Source: Caenorhabditis elegans (lineage: Eukaryota; Nematoda; Chromadorea; Rhabditida; Rhabditidae). Taken from it: a DNA stretch of 64,000 nt. Location: contig NC_003284.9 in the NCBI RefSeq assembly GCF_000002985.6, positions 15,872,001 through 15,936,000 of the forward strand, in the 5' to 3' direction. The translations under genes and the position numbers were made by a program. The notes below the pieces were generated by a model. That model did no database searches. It was not told where the DNA came from and saw only the letters and a list, made by a program, of their open reading frames with translations. This document shows, in pieces, positions 24,904 through 38,086 of the stretch (the stretch's first letter is position 1; each line of letters opens with the position of its first letter).

Positions 24904-27154
24904 ATCATTAATGCTGTAGCCAATTTGACAGTTCATATGATACGGATCCTAAACACCTAAACACGTCTGAAAAGTGATCAATTGAACTTTTTTCCAAATC
25001 CGGTTTCCGGATCTTTCTTTTGCGTTTTCTCTAGACAAGATCAATGAGCTCATGTCTTGAACAAAATATAAAAGTTCCCACAGACGGTTCCTCTAGTTTC
25101 GTTGATCATAACTTTTCAAGAAATTGGTATCTGAATTAATTGAAGCCCAAATTTGAATGTATGTCATTTGGAGCTATCTTTGTCCCCCCCCCCCCCTCTC
25201 TGCGTTTCTACGTCGTCTTTTCAATTCAACTTCATTTACGCCTTTTCAAAGTTCACCCGATGACTTCAGTGCGGAGGGCGTGGGAATATTCTGACCAAGT
25301 GTGTTTTGTGGTGTTTCCCGAAAAAGCTTCTTATTGTGCTCGAAATAGCAACCGGAATTTTTATTTTTAAACCAAAAAAGATTACCTAACCAATGCTCCT
25401 CCCCCATCAAAAGTTTCGTGGGCCCTGAAGGCTTTATCAAAAAATGATGTGAGCCTACATAATTGCATTTCCCATAGCATGTCTTGAAAAAAAATGTAAA
25501 TGTGCTCCGGAAATTCATTCCCGTTGGTGGGGCAGCAGCGTTCTTTTTTCCCCATTTTTTTGCTCCGTGTGTGTGCTTCTTCAGACTTTTTTCCAGCTCT
25601 TTTTTCTGATTTATTTTTTCCGTCAAGATTTGCACATGAGATTTAGTGATGTGTGTCAATCATCAGGTGTTTTAGACGTTAACGTGAACAGACTAGAAAG
25701 GATGCTTGAAGGTGGGAGTAGCAGTTGTTCGTGGCCTGGGTATCAACACTGACAGCGTTCAAGGTTGTGTTGAACCTTGCACCTTTGCTTGAAGGCTGCC
25801 TACGTGCCTGCCTGCCTATCGCTTTTTTAAACACTTTTGAGTGGAAGCATGTTCCTGAGTGTATGTAGAGTTAAACTACTAGAGAACACAATAACCGTAA
25901 GTTGTCCTACAGAAAAGTTGAAATATATGTTTTCATATCAATTTATACCAGGCGGTACGTTTCTGTGCTTATGTACGTGCCTGCCTGAAAAACTAGAACT
26001 TGGTGGAATCAAAAATTTCGCAAAAAATTTGGTCATTTAGTGCTAGAACACTTTTTTCATACTCTTATTGTAGTGCAGCCTAAGTATAAAACTTTGAAGT
26101 CCAGTTTTTTTTGAGCAAATTTCTTGTTCTCACGTGTCTGTTTAACAACAAAAAATTTTGAGACTTGTGATAAATAGAACACCTGGAACAGCTGATATTC
26201 TGCAATTAGAAACCTTTTTCTTGCACCCCCCCCCCCCCCTTGCCCCTCTGGTAAAAATCATGTAAGTTTTATGAGCATAGTGATGTTCGACGCTCTTTTT
26301 TTCGCGAATGTTCATTTAAAATTTAGCACTAGTAAATTTGGTAGACGGAAATATTTTTTTTTCTTTTTTCTTTTTTCTTTTTTTTTTTTTGAAAAAAAAC
26401 ATTTCAAAAATGCACCAAAAAATCCAGTCCCTTATATTGGCGTCGTTGAAAATAATATACAAATGTTTGATGCAAAATCTGTAGTTATCCACTTTGTAAC
26501 TTTATTTTCAAACTTCTCAGAATAAGTTGTATATTTCAAAACCTTGTCACAGCCGGGCTCTGTTTCTCAGAACACCGCTGACGTTTAGCACTTGACGTTC
26601 CAGAAGTGAAGAGCGCTAGAAGTCTGGAAATCTGAAAATCCTCGCTTGATAAACATGTTCCTTTTCATGTTTTATTTGTGTGGGGAACCCGTTACTCTTT
26701 TTTTTTGACACCTAATTCAATCTTGTTCTAGAGTTTCCACGCAGAAAAAAAACTAAGTTTTTTTTTGCTTAAGTAAGACTAGTTTGTAAAATAAACCCAA
26801 AAAATTTTCCCTTATGTTATAAATTTTTCCCATTAGAAAAATCAGATAAAAAAGAAAGTTATATTATATCATATTACTCAACAAATATCCCTTTATATAC
26901 CTTCTCATTATTAAGAGTTGTCTACAATTGCGTGATACATATTAGAATAATGTTTTCTCCGGAAATGCTCTAGACTTATTGAAGATAAACAATTGGTTCC
27001 AAGTGAAAATGCATTTGGTATGAGTTTCCGGTATCCCGAATACCAGAAACTTTCATGTCTTGTGTGTTTTTAATATGACATCCAATAAAACAACGTAGGG
27101 TATCGAGAACATTTGTAAAAAAAAACAAAAGAGTTTCAGTCAAAACCGCATTAT

Positions 27155-27510
27155 TTAAAGGTGGAGTAGCGCCAGTGGGGATTTTGCTTAAATAAACTTA
27201 AAGTAATCCAAAACCACCAAATATCATAATCAAACACTCCAAAACATTTTAGATTTTTCATAATATCCAACCAAAGTTTTGGCAAATTGCCAGAATTTTG
27301 AAAAATATGAGCTTTTGATGAAATCCAGAGCAATGGCGCATGTTCCGACCCCTACAAAATCTCCCCTGCAAAAACTGAGTTATTGTCACTTTTTCACAGT
27401 AAATAAAAAATTTTCAAAAAAATTTTGATAAATTTTATTATGATATTCGGTCATTTTGGCACCATAGCAGTGGTTTTTAACAATTTCCCCACTGGCGCTA
27501 CTCCACCTTC
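27155..27510. mobile_element. MITE, GGTGGAGTAGCGCC family
   Basis: TTAAAGGTGGAGTAGCGCCA on the left and GGCGCTACTCCACCTTCAA on the right. It is somewhat shorter inside than the 8228 copy. Confidence 0.85.
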
Positions 27511-29219
27511 AATAGTTATTTCAGGTGAATTTCCTAACTTTTAAAACATTTTTGTTTGAGAAATTTATAAACGCTTTGTAAGTTTATAAAAATGGCTTTA
27601 TAAAATTGGCCGAAAATTTGAATCTCAATTCGAATATTAAAAATTATTTATTTATTTTTTTTTGGAACATTTTAAAAATTATGAGTGGTGATAACCAATA
27701 ATCTCATCTTTTGACACTAACCAGAAATTTCAAAGTTTTTTTGTGTACTCAGATCGTCAGCGTCGCTGAAGATCTTCTCGTTAACCAAACACGAATCTTA
27801 ATCACTTTTACTATACTATGCCATTTTTCAATTTCAATTTCAACCCTGCAACAACCAAGCATGACTCAGTGTACAACACCAATACCCAAAAAGTCACGTG
27901 TAGCACTTTTTGGGTGTTTTTTCCAAGAGGTTTTTCGTATTTTTTTTTTCATTAATTTCATCAAGTCTAACATCAACAATTGCACTGCTCGCCGATTCTC
28001 ACGTGCGAAATCCAACGCCAAAACAATCCGTATTTTTTTGACAAAGCTTTCCCGTTTTCAAACCCTTTTTGTTGCCCTTTTTGCTAAGTCCTCTTGATTG
28101 ATGATTTTAGGGAAAATCTAATTCTTTTGTACTATTATTATATCTTTAAGGAAGTGCTGGACCTAACCATAAATATTTAAAGACAATTGAGACAATTATC
28201 TAACGAGAAAAAATATCAACAGATTTATTTCTTGCGAATAATTGAAGTTCAAGTAAACACAAAAATTAGACAAAAGAGGACGGTCCGCCACTTTCCCTCC
28301 CCGCCCTATCCAACGCCCACTCTTCACTTCGTCAAGTGTTTTTCTATGAAAATCCGATGATTGTTCATCTGTTTTGCAGTTTGTGTTCATTTTTCAAGGA
28401 GCAGCGAGAGTTTAGCTCCAAATTTGTATGTTTTTGCTCTGACAACTCTTTTTTTTGCGAGTTCGGAGAACACGCTGCTTCCCTGAAACGTTTTCAAGAA
28501 TCTTGTTTCATGTCTTTGATTCAGCTACAATGGAGAACTCGCTTGATTTTTGCCTGCCTACCTGCCTGCCGCCAGTTTTTTGCAGCGTCAGATTCTAGAT
28601 TCGATGTTTGTACAGTTTTCAAACTTTTTTCAATTTTGATATTTTTTCTGTCAAAATGAGAATAAATGCTCACCTCTACTAGAAAATAAAATTGTATAGA
28701 CGAAACTCAAGTAAATTCAAAAAATAAAAGTATTATGCATTTTTTATAAAAAATCAAACAGAGTAAAAAATCCGTGTTTTGAGAAACTAATTTTTATACG
28801 AGGCTAAAGTGAACTCCATCAAATAAAAACTACATAAAATAAATATGTATTTTTTTCGGTTTAAGTTCGACAACTTCTAATTTGTACAGCCATTCCAAAT
28901 TATAAAATTCCAACCAAATTTTTGTGCAAAAATCAGACCGAACAATAAATTAATCCATCGACCAGAGCTCACAAACTTTCATTGATCAACAATTGTAATC
29001 TGATAAGTGTCTTATCGCATTTTAAAAACTTGCCATGTTTGTTTTTACAAAAAAATTGAAAATTATTGAGAGATAATTTTTCGGTATGATTTTTAACATA
29101 AACAGGAGCATGTAAAAATTAATGAGTGAAGTACTTTGACGATTTTTGAGCCGAACTTATGCCAATTTCCATGTTCTATAATTTTCTATAGTTTCTATCT
29201 GGTGAGGTTTACTGTAGGC

Positions 29220-29518
29220 TAGGGCTCCAAGCTGAATGCGGGCTTCACGCCGACGCGGCGGTGTGTGTGCGATGAAGTGCGAAAAGTAGTTATTTGGAGC
29301 GGCCGACACGTTCGGGGTTCCGCAGGTTCCCATGAAACGAGTAGCTTGGCGTGTGTGCAACGTAGTGCGAAGAGGTAGTTGTTTGGAAGCGGCCGACACA
29401 TTTGGGGTTTCGCGCCGCACTACACATTCGGATACATGCGGCTTGAGTGACGCCGTGAGGCCGGCGCGGCGACCGCTGAAGCCGGCGAAGGCGCCGTTGC
29501 GACGACCTCATGGGAGAT
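29220..29518. mobile_element. GC-rich MITE copy (TAGGGCTCCC family)
   Basis: Left end TAGGGCTCCAAGCTGAATG; right end GACCTCATGGGAG. The interior has the same paired units as the 24636 copy plus an extra GC-rich block (GGCCGGCGCGGCGACC). Confidence 0.8.
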
Positions 29519-31295
29519 CTACTGTATTAGTTTCTAAAACCGAGTTTTTTCAAATTTTTTGATTTCGCTTAAAAAATTCATGATTCTTTTTTTGATTTTC
29601 ACTAAAACGTTTTTAATAAAATTATACTCTCTATTTTTTGATATTGTTTTGATATTAAAGTTTAAAGCAAATTATTGACTATAAAAAGAGTTGATCTCAA
29701 AAAAAATTATGCATATCTTTATGGTCAGCACTATACATTTGACTTTGTGTGTACATATGTGATGTTCCAAATTGAGTTATTTCATAAATTAAATTGCAGA
29801 ACAGAAACAAAACAAAAATTTGTGTTTGAGCGACTCAAGCCGTTTTCAGAATAAGTTTTTTCTTTCTTTTTTTTTTTGAAACTTCTTTTTTCAATTACCT
29901 AAGGAAATCTGAAAAAATTTCTCCGAAAGTTCTTGTTTTCAAAATTTTTTTTTTCAAATTCCTAAGATCGCTTTATCCATCCGTCTGTTTATCTAATTTT
30001 ATTCGAACTTTTTCAGACCTTTTTCTTTCATGTTACTGCTCCTTTCACACTTGCCTCTACTTGAAAAATGTTGTTTTTTTGTGAAAACACGTATTCGAAT
30101 ATTTCTTAACTAGTTCTGAAAACAAACTTTCTCTATACATTCTCGATGCAGCAAGACTATCCCTTTTTAGAGAAACAAGTTTTCTCTTCTACGAATTAAA
30201 ATGCTGGGTTTTCTTTGCAGAATAACTCAACGTTTCTGGATGATACTTTCTAGGTTGACTAACAAGTGAAACAAAAACGTGCAAAAAAGCAATGTCAGAC
30301 ATAACAAGCTGTGTGAATCTCTTATTTGGTCAGAGACAAGCAACATTTTTGCCTAACGATGGTAATTGATCTTCAGGAGAGTTGCGAACTTTTGGTTGAT
30401 TTTTTCTGTTTTGTTGCAGTTTGTTCCAAACTTCAGTCTACTGTAATATAAAAGTTCAAAACTTGTTAGTCTATCCAAAATTTTTTTTGAAAATTTACAA
30501 AAATTTAAGATTTTTTTAATATTTCACAGTGCCCTCGTGCAAGCATAAAATAGTCTGGAACCCAATTTAAAATCGTCTACTTATAAAAATGTTAAGTGGA
30601 GGAGGTGGTGGTAAATATGGTACTTGTTTAATCAATGGGTTACTGTTAACCCATGGTTGATCAATCGGTATACCACAAACTGATCAATTTAAAAATTTAG
30701 AAATGCAAGTTAATTATCATTAAAAAGTTTTAATGATAATCATGTTCCTTGACCAATGCACACAGTTAAGCACTTTGAAACACCTTGCCAATTAAATATA
30801 ATAAAACTGACTGTCGCCAGCCTCTATTTTGTCGGCTGCTCTCTTAACAAAAAAGTAAAAATTTAATGCGTTTGCTCCTTCATGAACTTTACAAGGAACT
30901 TATCCAATTACTCATACCTACATCATAAATGCAAATGTGTAAACGTTCCTTGACTCTATTCAATATTCATTCAATATTCATTTGAACGTTTCTTATTTAT
31001 TTATTTGCATTTTCTTTGCTTCCTCATCTTTTTGTTAATTTTTACTCACTTCTTGATCTGTTTTTGTACGTCTTAATTTGTTTTTTCCTCAGTGTTTTTT
31101 TTTGGAAGAATTCAATTCACGTATTCATTCAGCAGAAAAAAAAACACACAAAAAGAAGAAATGAGCTGTTAGCTTTCAATAATCTTTTTTTTATATATTT
31201 AAAGAGCAAACTTCAAATTGGGTTTGGTCTAATTTGCTCTCATTTGGCTTTTTGCAATTATATAGACCGTGTCTTTTTAATTTTTTGTGGAAATC

Positions 31296-31668
31296 GTAAG
31301 GTTTTTTGCCGAATTTGCCGTTTTCCGAGCACTGCAAATTTCAAAAAAGTAGATTTGCCGAATTCGCCGTGTTCGACAAATTTTAAAATTTGCTGCAAAC
31401 AGCAAAAATTTGACAATACAATTTTGACCAAAACTATTTATTTTGTCCCCAAAAATTGGTAAAATGACACAAAATTGAGTTTTTTATTTATTTTTAAGCA
31501 GACAGACTACACAAAACTTATTCAGAAACCAAATGTGTGTTGAGAGTTTAGTAGCTTTGGAGCTCCAAAATCATCAAAAACATCATCAATTTCGGAGTTT
31601 GGTAAGATCGGCAAATTTGCCGAATTTGCCGAGTTCGGAAAATGTTGAGATTTGCCGCACACCGCTGG
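31296..31668. repeat. GCCGAATTTGCCG-type repeat pair
   Basis: Two clusters of GCCGAATTTGCCG and GCCGAATTCGCCG, at about 31308-31375 and 31608-31665, bracket AT-rich DNA. They resemble the interior of the hAT MITE but lack its CAGGGCTGTG ends. Confidence 0.5.
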
Positions 31669-32792
31669 TCCCTACTACTCAATTTTTCAATTGCGAATAC
31701 TCGGATTGTTAACTTTTGAAAAATTGAATCACTTTTTTTTTTTGAGAATCATTCTTCAAAAAATGTGATGCTCATTTAAAATTGTGATTTCCAAAAAAAA
31801 ACAACTCAAAAAGTATCTTCATAAAAACTCAACACCCACATTTTATTTCCTTCGTTCAATTTTTTTTTGTCTGCCTGATCATATTTTCTCGAACGACTTA
31901 AACTCAATTATTCCCCCTTTCGCTTTATCCTTTCCTCTTCTCAAGTTCACACATTGGAAACATAAATTTATGTTCCATTTTTTGTGAGTCCGTAGACCCC
32001 CTCCCTCTCTCATCATATCCGTTTTCGCCCGAGATTCTTTTTTTGGCAACTCTCGCGGAGGGGGAATTCGTTATGAATGGGCGAGCCAACTAAGAATACA
32101 CTGTTGGCGTATGTTTTCCTAATTTTTTCTCATCGTGTCTAAAAAAACAAATTGACGACTTGCGTCCAAATATGACATTTATATTTGAATTAAATCATAG
32201 ACTGCTTCTCTGAATTGATCCTTGATTCATTGGTGACAATATGCCAAAAAAAACATTAGATATGACGATCACGGAACTTTCCGAAAAACAACCAGAAACC
32301 ACCTTTTTTTTTCATTAACGCCATCTGTTTAACCAAGCTTCGACATTTTTTATTCATTTATTCTCTGGAATCAGCAGTCACCAGAATCTAAATTGAACAA
32401 AGCACACGGTCTCCGAATGATAAATAAGATTTTCAGACCGGAAAATTGGGAACATCCACTGCGTTTTATTATTTCTTTATTTCTCATTTGAACGTCTGTC
32501 TGGCTCCTGTCCAGCTCGGCCTAACACGCTAAAGCCCTAACGCTAGGAATGTTTATCTGTCCGAAAAGAGGTTTAAACAAGTTATGGCGTTTTGCAATGG
32601 TTGGATAGCACTTTTTTTCCAAAAATTTGAAAGTTTTCAAAACGTTTTTTCGTAAACTTTGGCATAAATAATTGCAAATTATGAAAAAAATACAAAAACA
32701 TACATCATACATTTTCAGTTCATACTTCTCAAAATCATATTTGAATTGAGCAACAAGAATATCAGCAACAAGAATATCTCATTTTCGACTAA

Positions 32793-33072
32793 AATCAAAT
32801 TTTTTGCCAACTTTTCGGTGTCGCAGCGTCTGGAACTTAATTTTTATTTGATTATCACGCTTTAATAAATATTGTGGTTTTTTATGAGGAGTTTATTCGT
32901 TGGGGCACAAAAATGTAACTTTTTTTGTGCCCTCTGACCGATAAGGCATTTAAATCAACAAATAAACGTCAACAAATAAACAAAAAACCATAATATTTAT
33001 TGAAAAATGATAATCAACTAAAAATTAAGTTCCGGGCTCTGCGACACCGAGAAGTTGGCAACAATTTTGATT
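32793..33072. mobile_element. Foldback element, TTGCCAACTTTTCGGTGTCG arms
   Basis: The left arm (GCCAACTTTTCGGTGTCGCA, then CTGGAACTTAATTTTTA and AATAAATATTGTGGTTTTT) is matched in inverted order on the right (AAAACCATAATATTTATTG, TAAAAATTAAGTTCCGG, TGCGACACCGAGAAGTTGGC). Loop DNA of about 50 bases lies between. Confidence 0.75.
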
Positions 33073-33865
33073 GTACATAGCTGACCCCCCTATAGTTTTT
33101 GAAACCCCCCTATAGTTTTTGTTTTTGAGTTTGCTATTCCCTTTTCCAATTTCTCAGCCCAATCCGTTTAATTTTTCTTTTTTTTTCATTAACCACTGAT
33201 CCAGATTACAAGAAAATCATCTAGTTTGACAAAGGGCGCCTGCTCCCGGAAAAATTCGAAAAACTGTGGGATTGAAATGAGGAATTGGATTAAAAACAAA
33301 ACACATTCGGATGTTGTTTTTTCTCCGGCTGTACACGTAGCGTTTCCGGTTTCCGAGTCTATTCATTCCATGTTTTGTGCAATTTCACTCTTAAATTCTT
33401 AAATTCTCCTGTCACACACTTTTAAAAGCGTGCCGCCGGCTTCACGTTTTTGTGGCAGGTAGTCAAACATGTTCAGAGAGGACGGGGACGTGTGATAATT
33501 ATGACGAGTGTGTTAAGCCAATGACTGGTCTGGAAGTCAGGAGAATTGAAAACACCGAGAATTCTGTGAAGAAGACTGAAGAAGAGGGACGAAGGCCGAC
33601 TTTGTTTTCCAAAAGGTTCCCACATTTCTTTGTCATCAAGTGTGATTTTCTCTTTCTTTCAATTTGACAAAAAATAAAGTATGTCACCGTTCGAAAGAAG
33701 TTTGTCCGGCTAACTTTGCATTTTAAAATTTTTATTTTTAATTTTATAAAAAAATTTTTTTATCGAAAAATTTTGGTTTTGGAGAGAGGATTTTTTGACA
33801 TGAAGAGCCAATAACAGTTTTCCAAGAAAACTTTGGGAAAATAGTGAAAATCGGAAAAGTAGGGG

Positions 33866-34082
33866 AGGGGGCAGATAGCTCAGTCGGTAGTGGTGGCCGC
33901 TAGCAATCTGGAGGTCACGAGTTCAAGTCCGGCCTCACCCCCCTAAGTCCACCCAGCCTCTATTGGGAAGTGGAGCAATCCACGACTGGATTATCGGCCA
34001 CAGTTCCCGGCTAGGACGTGGCTTAAATTATAGCCCAATGTGATCACCACCAAGCAGTGAACCTGAATCCCAGATCCGCAAT
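33866..34082 (+). mobile_element. tRNA-derived SINE-like element
   Basis: It contains box A TAGCTCAGTCGGTAGTGG near 33876 and box B GGTCACGAGTTCAAGTCC at 33913-33930. A 150-base body follows, shared with the minus-strand copy at 9681-9890 (GGAAGTGGAGCAATCCACGA, GGCTAGGACGTGGCTTAAA). The absence of an acceptor-stem match rules out a working tRNA. Confidence 0.85.
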
Positions 34083-35021
34083 ACAGAGCACTTGAAGAAC
34101 TTTTCAAACTTTTTCACAATTTCTCAAGTGTAACATAAAACTTTCTTCATGCTTCAGTTAGTTTCAAACCTAGAAATAGATATTTTCTACCGGAAATAAT
34201 GTTTTTGTTTTCAAAAAAAAAGAACAAGTTTTTTTGTGTCCTGCTTGACTTGATTTGTGTAGTTTCGGTGCACAATTTGGCAAGTGATCTTTCGTAGTAT
34301 AAAAGTTTGGACAGTTTGGTTATGTTTTATTTGAGAGCTTCCAAAATTACAAAGCACAGAAAAAATGGAATTAAATTTTAAAAATAACTTGGACAGGATA
34401 TCAATTTTTTTTTCAGTTTTTATTTGAAAATTTATCTTTTTTTTAACTTTTTCTCAATTTCCAACTCCAGAAAGTTAACAAAATCCTCTTTAAGATTTCA
34501 CAATTCAAATTGTTCTCCCACCAGGCTGAAACTTTTTCCTTCAATTTTTTTGTCTATCCAGAAACCTTTTTTCCCCTTTATCCTACTTATTCCCAAGACA
34601 TTCTAAACTCGAAAACTTTCCAAACGCATTCTTTGGCCCAACTGCAAGTGAAAAAAGGTTGAACAATGATTTTGCGGAATTCCCAACGGACCATGGTCTC
34701 CGGTTGATACCTCCAGTGGTGATGCACTAGATGGTTGTGTTACTCACATTTTTCATCATCATGTCTGCACTACCTCTCACATACAACCCCACACACATAA
34801 GAGATAGAAATGAGTAGGATGGTCCCCCCCGGATAGCAAAAAAAAAACATACAACAAACAGAATGTCCTTTGGACTTGAAAAAGATGAGCGTCATTTTGA
34901 AGCCGGGAGCCTTCTCAATTTGCATGAATCCAAGAGCTTGCTGGTGAAAAAAAAAGAACACTGGTCCTTAGTGATTCTGGAAAATTGCCCCTTACGTCAC
35001 TCATTTATTTTTGGAAAAAAA

Positions 35022-35552
35022 TTTTAAAGGTGGGCACCTAAATCTGGGAAATATTTTTAAATGACTCCAAATTTGCCCCTGATTCCGAATATCTTTGTGA
35101 AAAAATAAATAAAAAATTCCCTGATTGTATATTTAAGCTTGAAATCGTGATTTTCATTTGCGTCCCCATGAGATTTTTCAAATGCGCGCCCAAATAAATT
35201 CTCATTCGAGCGCGTTTGTATCATTTAATTTTCTCCATATAGTTTTACTTTATTCAGTTTTTCAGCTATTTTCATTCATTTTGTCGTATTTTACCGGATT
35301 TTTTTCGAAATATAGCTGAAAAACTAAAAAAAAAGTGAAAATATATGGAAAAAATTAAATCAGGCAAACGCGCTCCAAGGAGAATTTATTTGGGCACGCA
35401 TTTGAAAAATCTTATGGGGACGCGAATTAAATTTGCGATTTCAAGCTCAAATGTAAAATAAGGGAAATTTTTTTGAATTTTTTCACATAGATTTTCGGAA
35501 TCAGGAGTCATTTAAAAATATTTCCCAGATTTCGGTACCCCCACCTTTAAAA
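35022..35552. mobile_element. Large foldback MITE, about 531 bp
   Basis: The outer ends are TTTTAAAGGTGGGCACCTAA and TACCCCCACCTTTAAA. Inner arms pair throughout: TCTGGGAAATATTTTTAAAT with ATTTAAAAATATTTCCCAGA, CGTCCCCATGAGATTTTTCA with its complement, and GAGCGCGTTTG with CAAACGCGCTC. The whole element is one imperfect palindrome centred near 35290. Confidence 0.85.
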
Positions 35553-38086
35553 AAGAAGTTTGAAATCGTAGTTCGTTGAACAGTTTTATTTAAACTTGTT
35601 TCATACATTTTTAAATTTTCAAGTTTTTATTAATATTTTTGCATTTTGGAAATTTTTAGTTCTTATTATTCTAAAATTCTGGTAAAAAAAATTCTGATTT
35701 ACTTTTGAAAACGCTAAAATTTATTTATAATATACTAAGCAACTCCGACAATTTCCCAGAAATTTTTTTTTCCTAATCCTAAACGCCTCATAAAAATATT
35801 TAAAATTATGCAAAAAAAAATCTGTATTTGAAATTTTATGGCTTCCATTTTTGCAAATGAAATTAAATTTTTTATGAACTTTAGGATTTTTTTTAAAGTT
35901 TTAAAACTTTTTTAAAAACTTTTTTGTTTTTTGTAGACCTCCGTGTTATGTTACCCTAATCAAAAATGTGCACATTTCCATTCTGTTCGGAACGTGCAAA
36001 AGTTCAAATCTCAACAGGCTCGTTAACTTGTTCGCACTTTTTTCTTGTTCTGATAAAGTGAAGCAAAACACATGCTTTTCCCATCCTCGACATCCTCAAG
36101 GGGTCGTGAAACCGAGGTGGAAGAGAGCACTGCAGCAAAAAAAATGAAAATAAGAAAAAAGTTCGGAAACTGCTGATTTCATTTTGCTCATTTTGCACTG
36201 AACATCAGTTGAAGCTCTTGATTCTGCTCACGTATCCCAATTGACTTCTTCTGTATGACGTTTGCGCCAAGATTAATATCACGGAACAGGAAAAAAAAGA
36301 ATATGCGGGAAAAATAACAGAAAAAAAACCGAACGTTCTCAGCTTCCTCCCATTTTTTTTTCAAAAAATTTTCGTACATATAACTTTGGTTTTTTTTTCA
36401 ATTCAGTCTTCTCAAACTCAAGTTACTTTTTTTTTTAATTTCAGAAAATTTTTTATTTATTTAATGCGTTCCAAAACTATCCGCTTTAGAAATAGGCCGA
36501 TTTAAAAGCTTTTTTTTTCAAAAAAATTCATTTTTCAAACTACTTTGTTAGATGAGTGATAAAAATTGTTCAAAAATCATGTTGTAGTATGTATAGCAGT
36601 TTCCAATTAAAAAAATTGGTTATTCTACAAACTGTTTGTTGAAACTATATTTTCAATATATTAATTTATAATTATTAAATCCATAATCATTTTTTTAGTC
36701 CAGAATAATTATAGATTTTTCGAGTTTAGCTGAGCAAAAATTAAAATTTCAAAAATAAAATCATATAGTTTTTGAACAATTACACTCGTCGTCTCTGGTT
36801 CATAGTTGTTACTTTTTTCTCTTTTTTCAAAGTTTTATTATAATATTCTCTTCCTATGACTACATATTTTCCACAAATTCACGTCTTCCTAATATTCTAA
36901 GTAAGCATTCCTTATTCAAAAGACAAATATTGCCACACATCCCTAACGAGGTGTCTTAAACTGTTATTCTACAGAGGTTAGCATTTTCTTTGAAAAATGA
37001 TTTTCAAAGAAGTAACAAAAATTGGAATGACGTCATCAGATGAGCTTGATCAAAATTTTATATGAGAAAGGAATCACAATAACAAAACAACCAAATGTCA
37101 ATATATATTTTGGTGTTGTTTTCTGTTTTCTGTTAAAATATATTAATGAAGCTGAAGCCCACCAAAAACTTTTATTTTGGAATTTACTATAAAAAACACT
37201 ATAGATTCCCTTTGAACATTTTTTTAAATTTTCCTAGAAAAAAACTAATACTTTTTATTGTTTTTAAGGAATTTCAAAAACTCCCAGATCATAAGCGCTC
37301 TCTTTGCTGAAAATTTTTAATTTGGTCTCTAAATGCTCATTTAGTTGCGCTTCATCTCCGGTTTTTTGTGCTCCGCGAACGCCGTCTCATCAAGTTTTGG
37401 CATAGATGATCGCAAGAGCGAATTTCCGGAATTTTTCTTCATTCTCCTCATTCTCCTTCCAATTCTTGATGCACACGTTTCTTTTGGAGCTCTCGGACAA
37501 ACGTAAACCGCTTCGTTTTTGCCGAATGCACAAAAGCCATGCTCTCCATTGAAGACCACGCCTCCTCGTTTTGCTCCCCCCTCGATCTCGTATTTTTCTT
37601 AGTGTGAAAGAAACAGGTAATTTTATAAGGGAAACTCATTTTTTGAAAAGTTTGGACTAATAATATTCAAACAACTTTATTAGTCAGGCAAAATATAATC
37701 AAAAATCAAATTGTTAACATTAGTAATTGCAAATATGGTTTCTTTTTTCAAAGTGTTTTTATATATGTTCTCAGTTCCACTTTAAGATTTCCAAATTTTA
37801 TCACCATTCAGTTTTTGGAATGAACAAACAAAAATATACCAAAAATGTTAAATATAAAACATTTAATTTCTGAACTAACTTAAATTTGATCAGAGAAAAG
37901 AAAAATTTTTTTTATGTATTTTCATTAACTTTAATTTTTTTTTATTTTTCGCACTTCCTCGTCTTTTTCACATTTTTCTTTTTCAAGCCAAACTTTTTCC
38001 CGAAGTATCCCACAGCCCAAATCATTGTCTTTTAAAACACTTTTAAAACACAGTATAAAAAGCTCAGCAAGGCCAAAGTATAGGTG

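Larger units (their letters stand above)
15587..38086. other. Gene desert of about 22.5 kb, rich in small transposons
   Basis: I see no set of exons that can be joined in a coding frame, and no tRNA or rRNA gene. Reading frames here are short, AT-driven or repeat-derived. The region holds the MITE, foldback, GC-rich and SINE copies listed separately. It also has mono-C/G runs at 16102-16114, 19916-19929, 20045-20062, 20066-20076, 20331-20350, 25184-25196 and 26226-26239. Weakly coding-looking stretches at 33452-33667 (+) and 37341-37600 (-) are too short to call. Part of it may be the extended regulatory region of the GPCR gene. Confidence 0.6.

Noticed and set aside
25246..25659. 137-codon minus-strand open frame
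   Set aside because: Lys/Asn/Phe-rich with no family pattern, no ATG context and no neighbouring exon; treated as chance.
31016..31462. 148-codon plus-strand open frame
   Set aside because: Phe/Leu/Asn-rich composition typical of translated AT-rich DNA, and it runs into the GCCGAATTTGCCG repeat.
33452..33667. Coding-like plus-strand stretch (Glu/Arg/Thr mix)
   Set aside because: No ATG, no clear acceptor and donor, and no partner exon; noted only as weak.
33866..33940. tRNA gene on the plus strand (box A and box B present)
   Set aside because: No acceptor-stem pairing or anticodon arm fits, and the sequence continues into a dispersed-repeat body shared with another copy, so it is a SINE-type element.
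37341..37639. Coding-like minus-strand stretch
   Set aside because: The composition is plausible, but there is no start codon, splice sites are unclear and no similar exon lies near; may be a promoter or UTR sequence.
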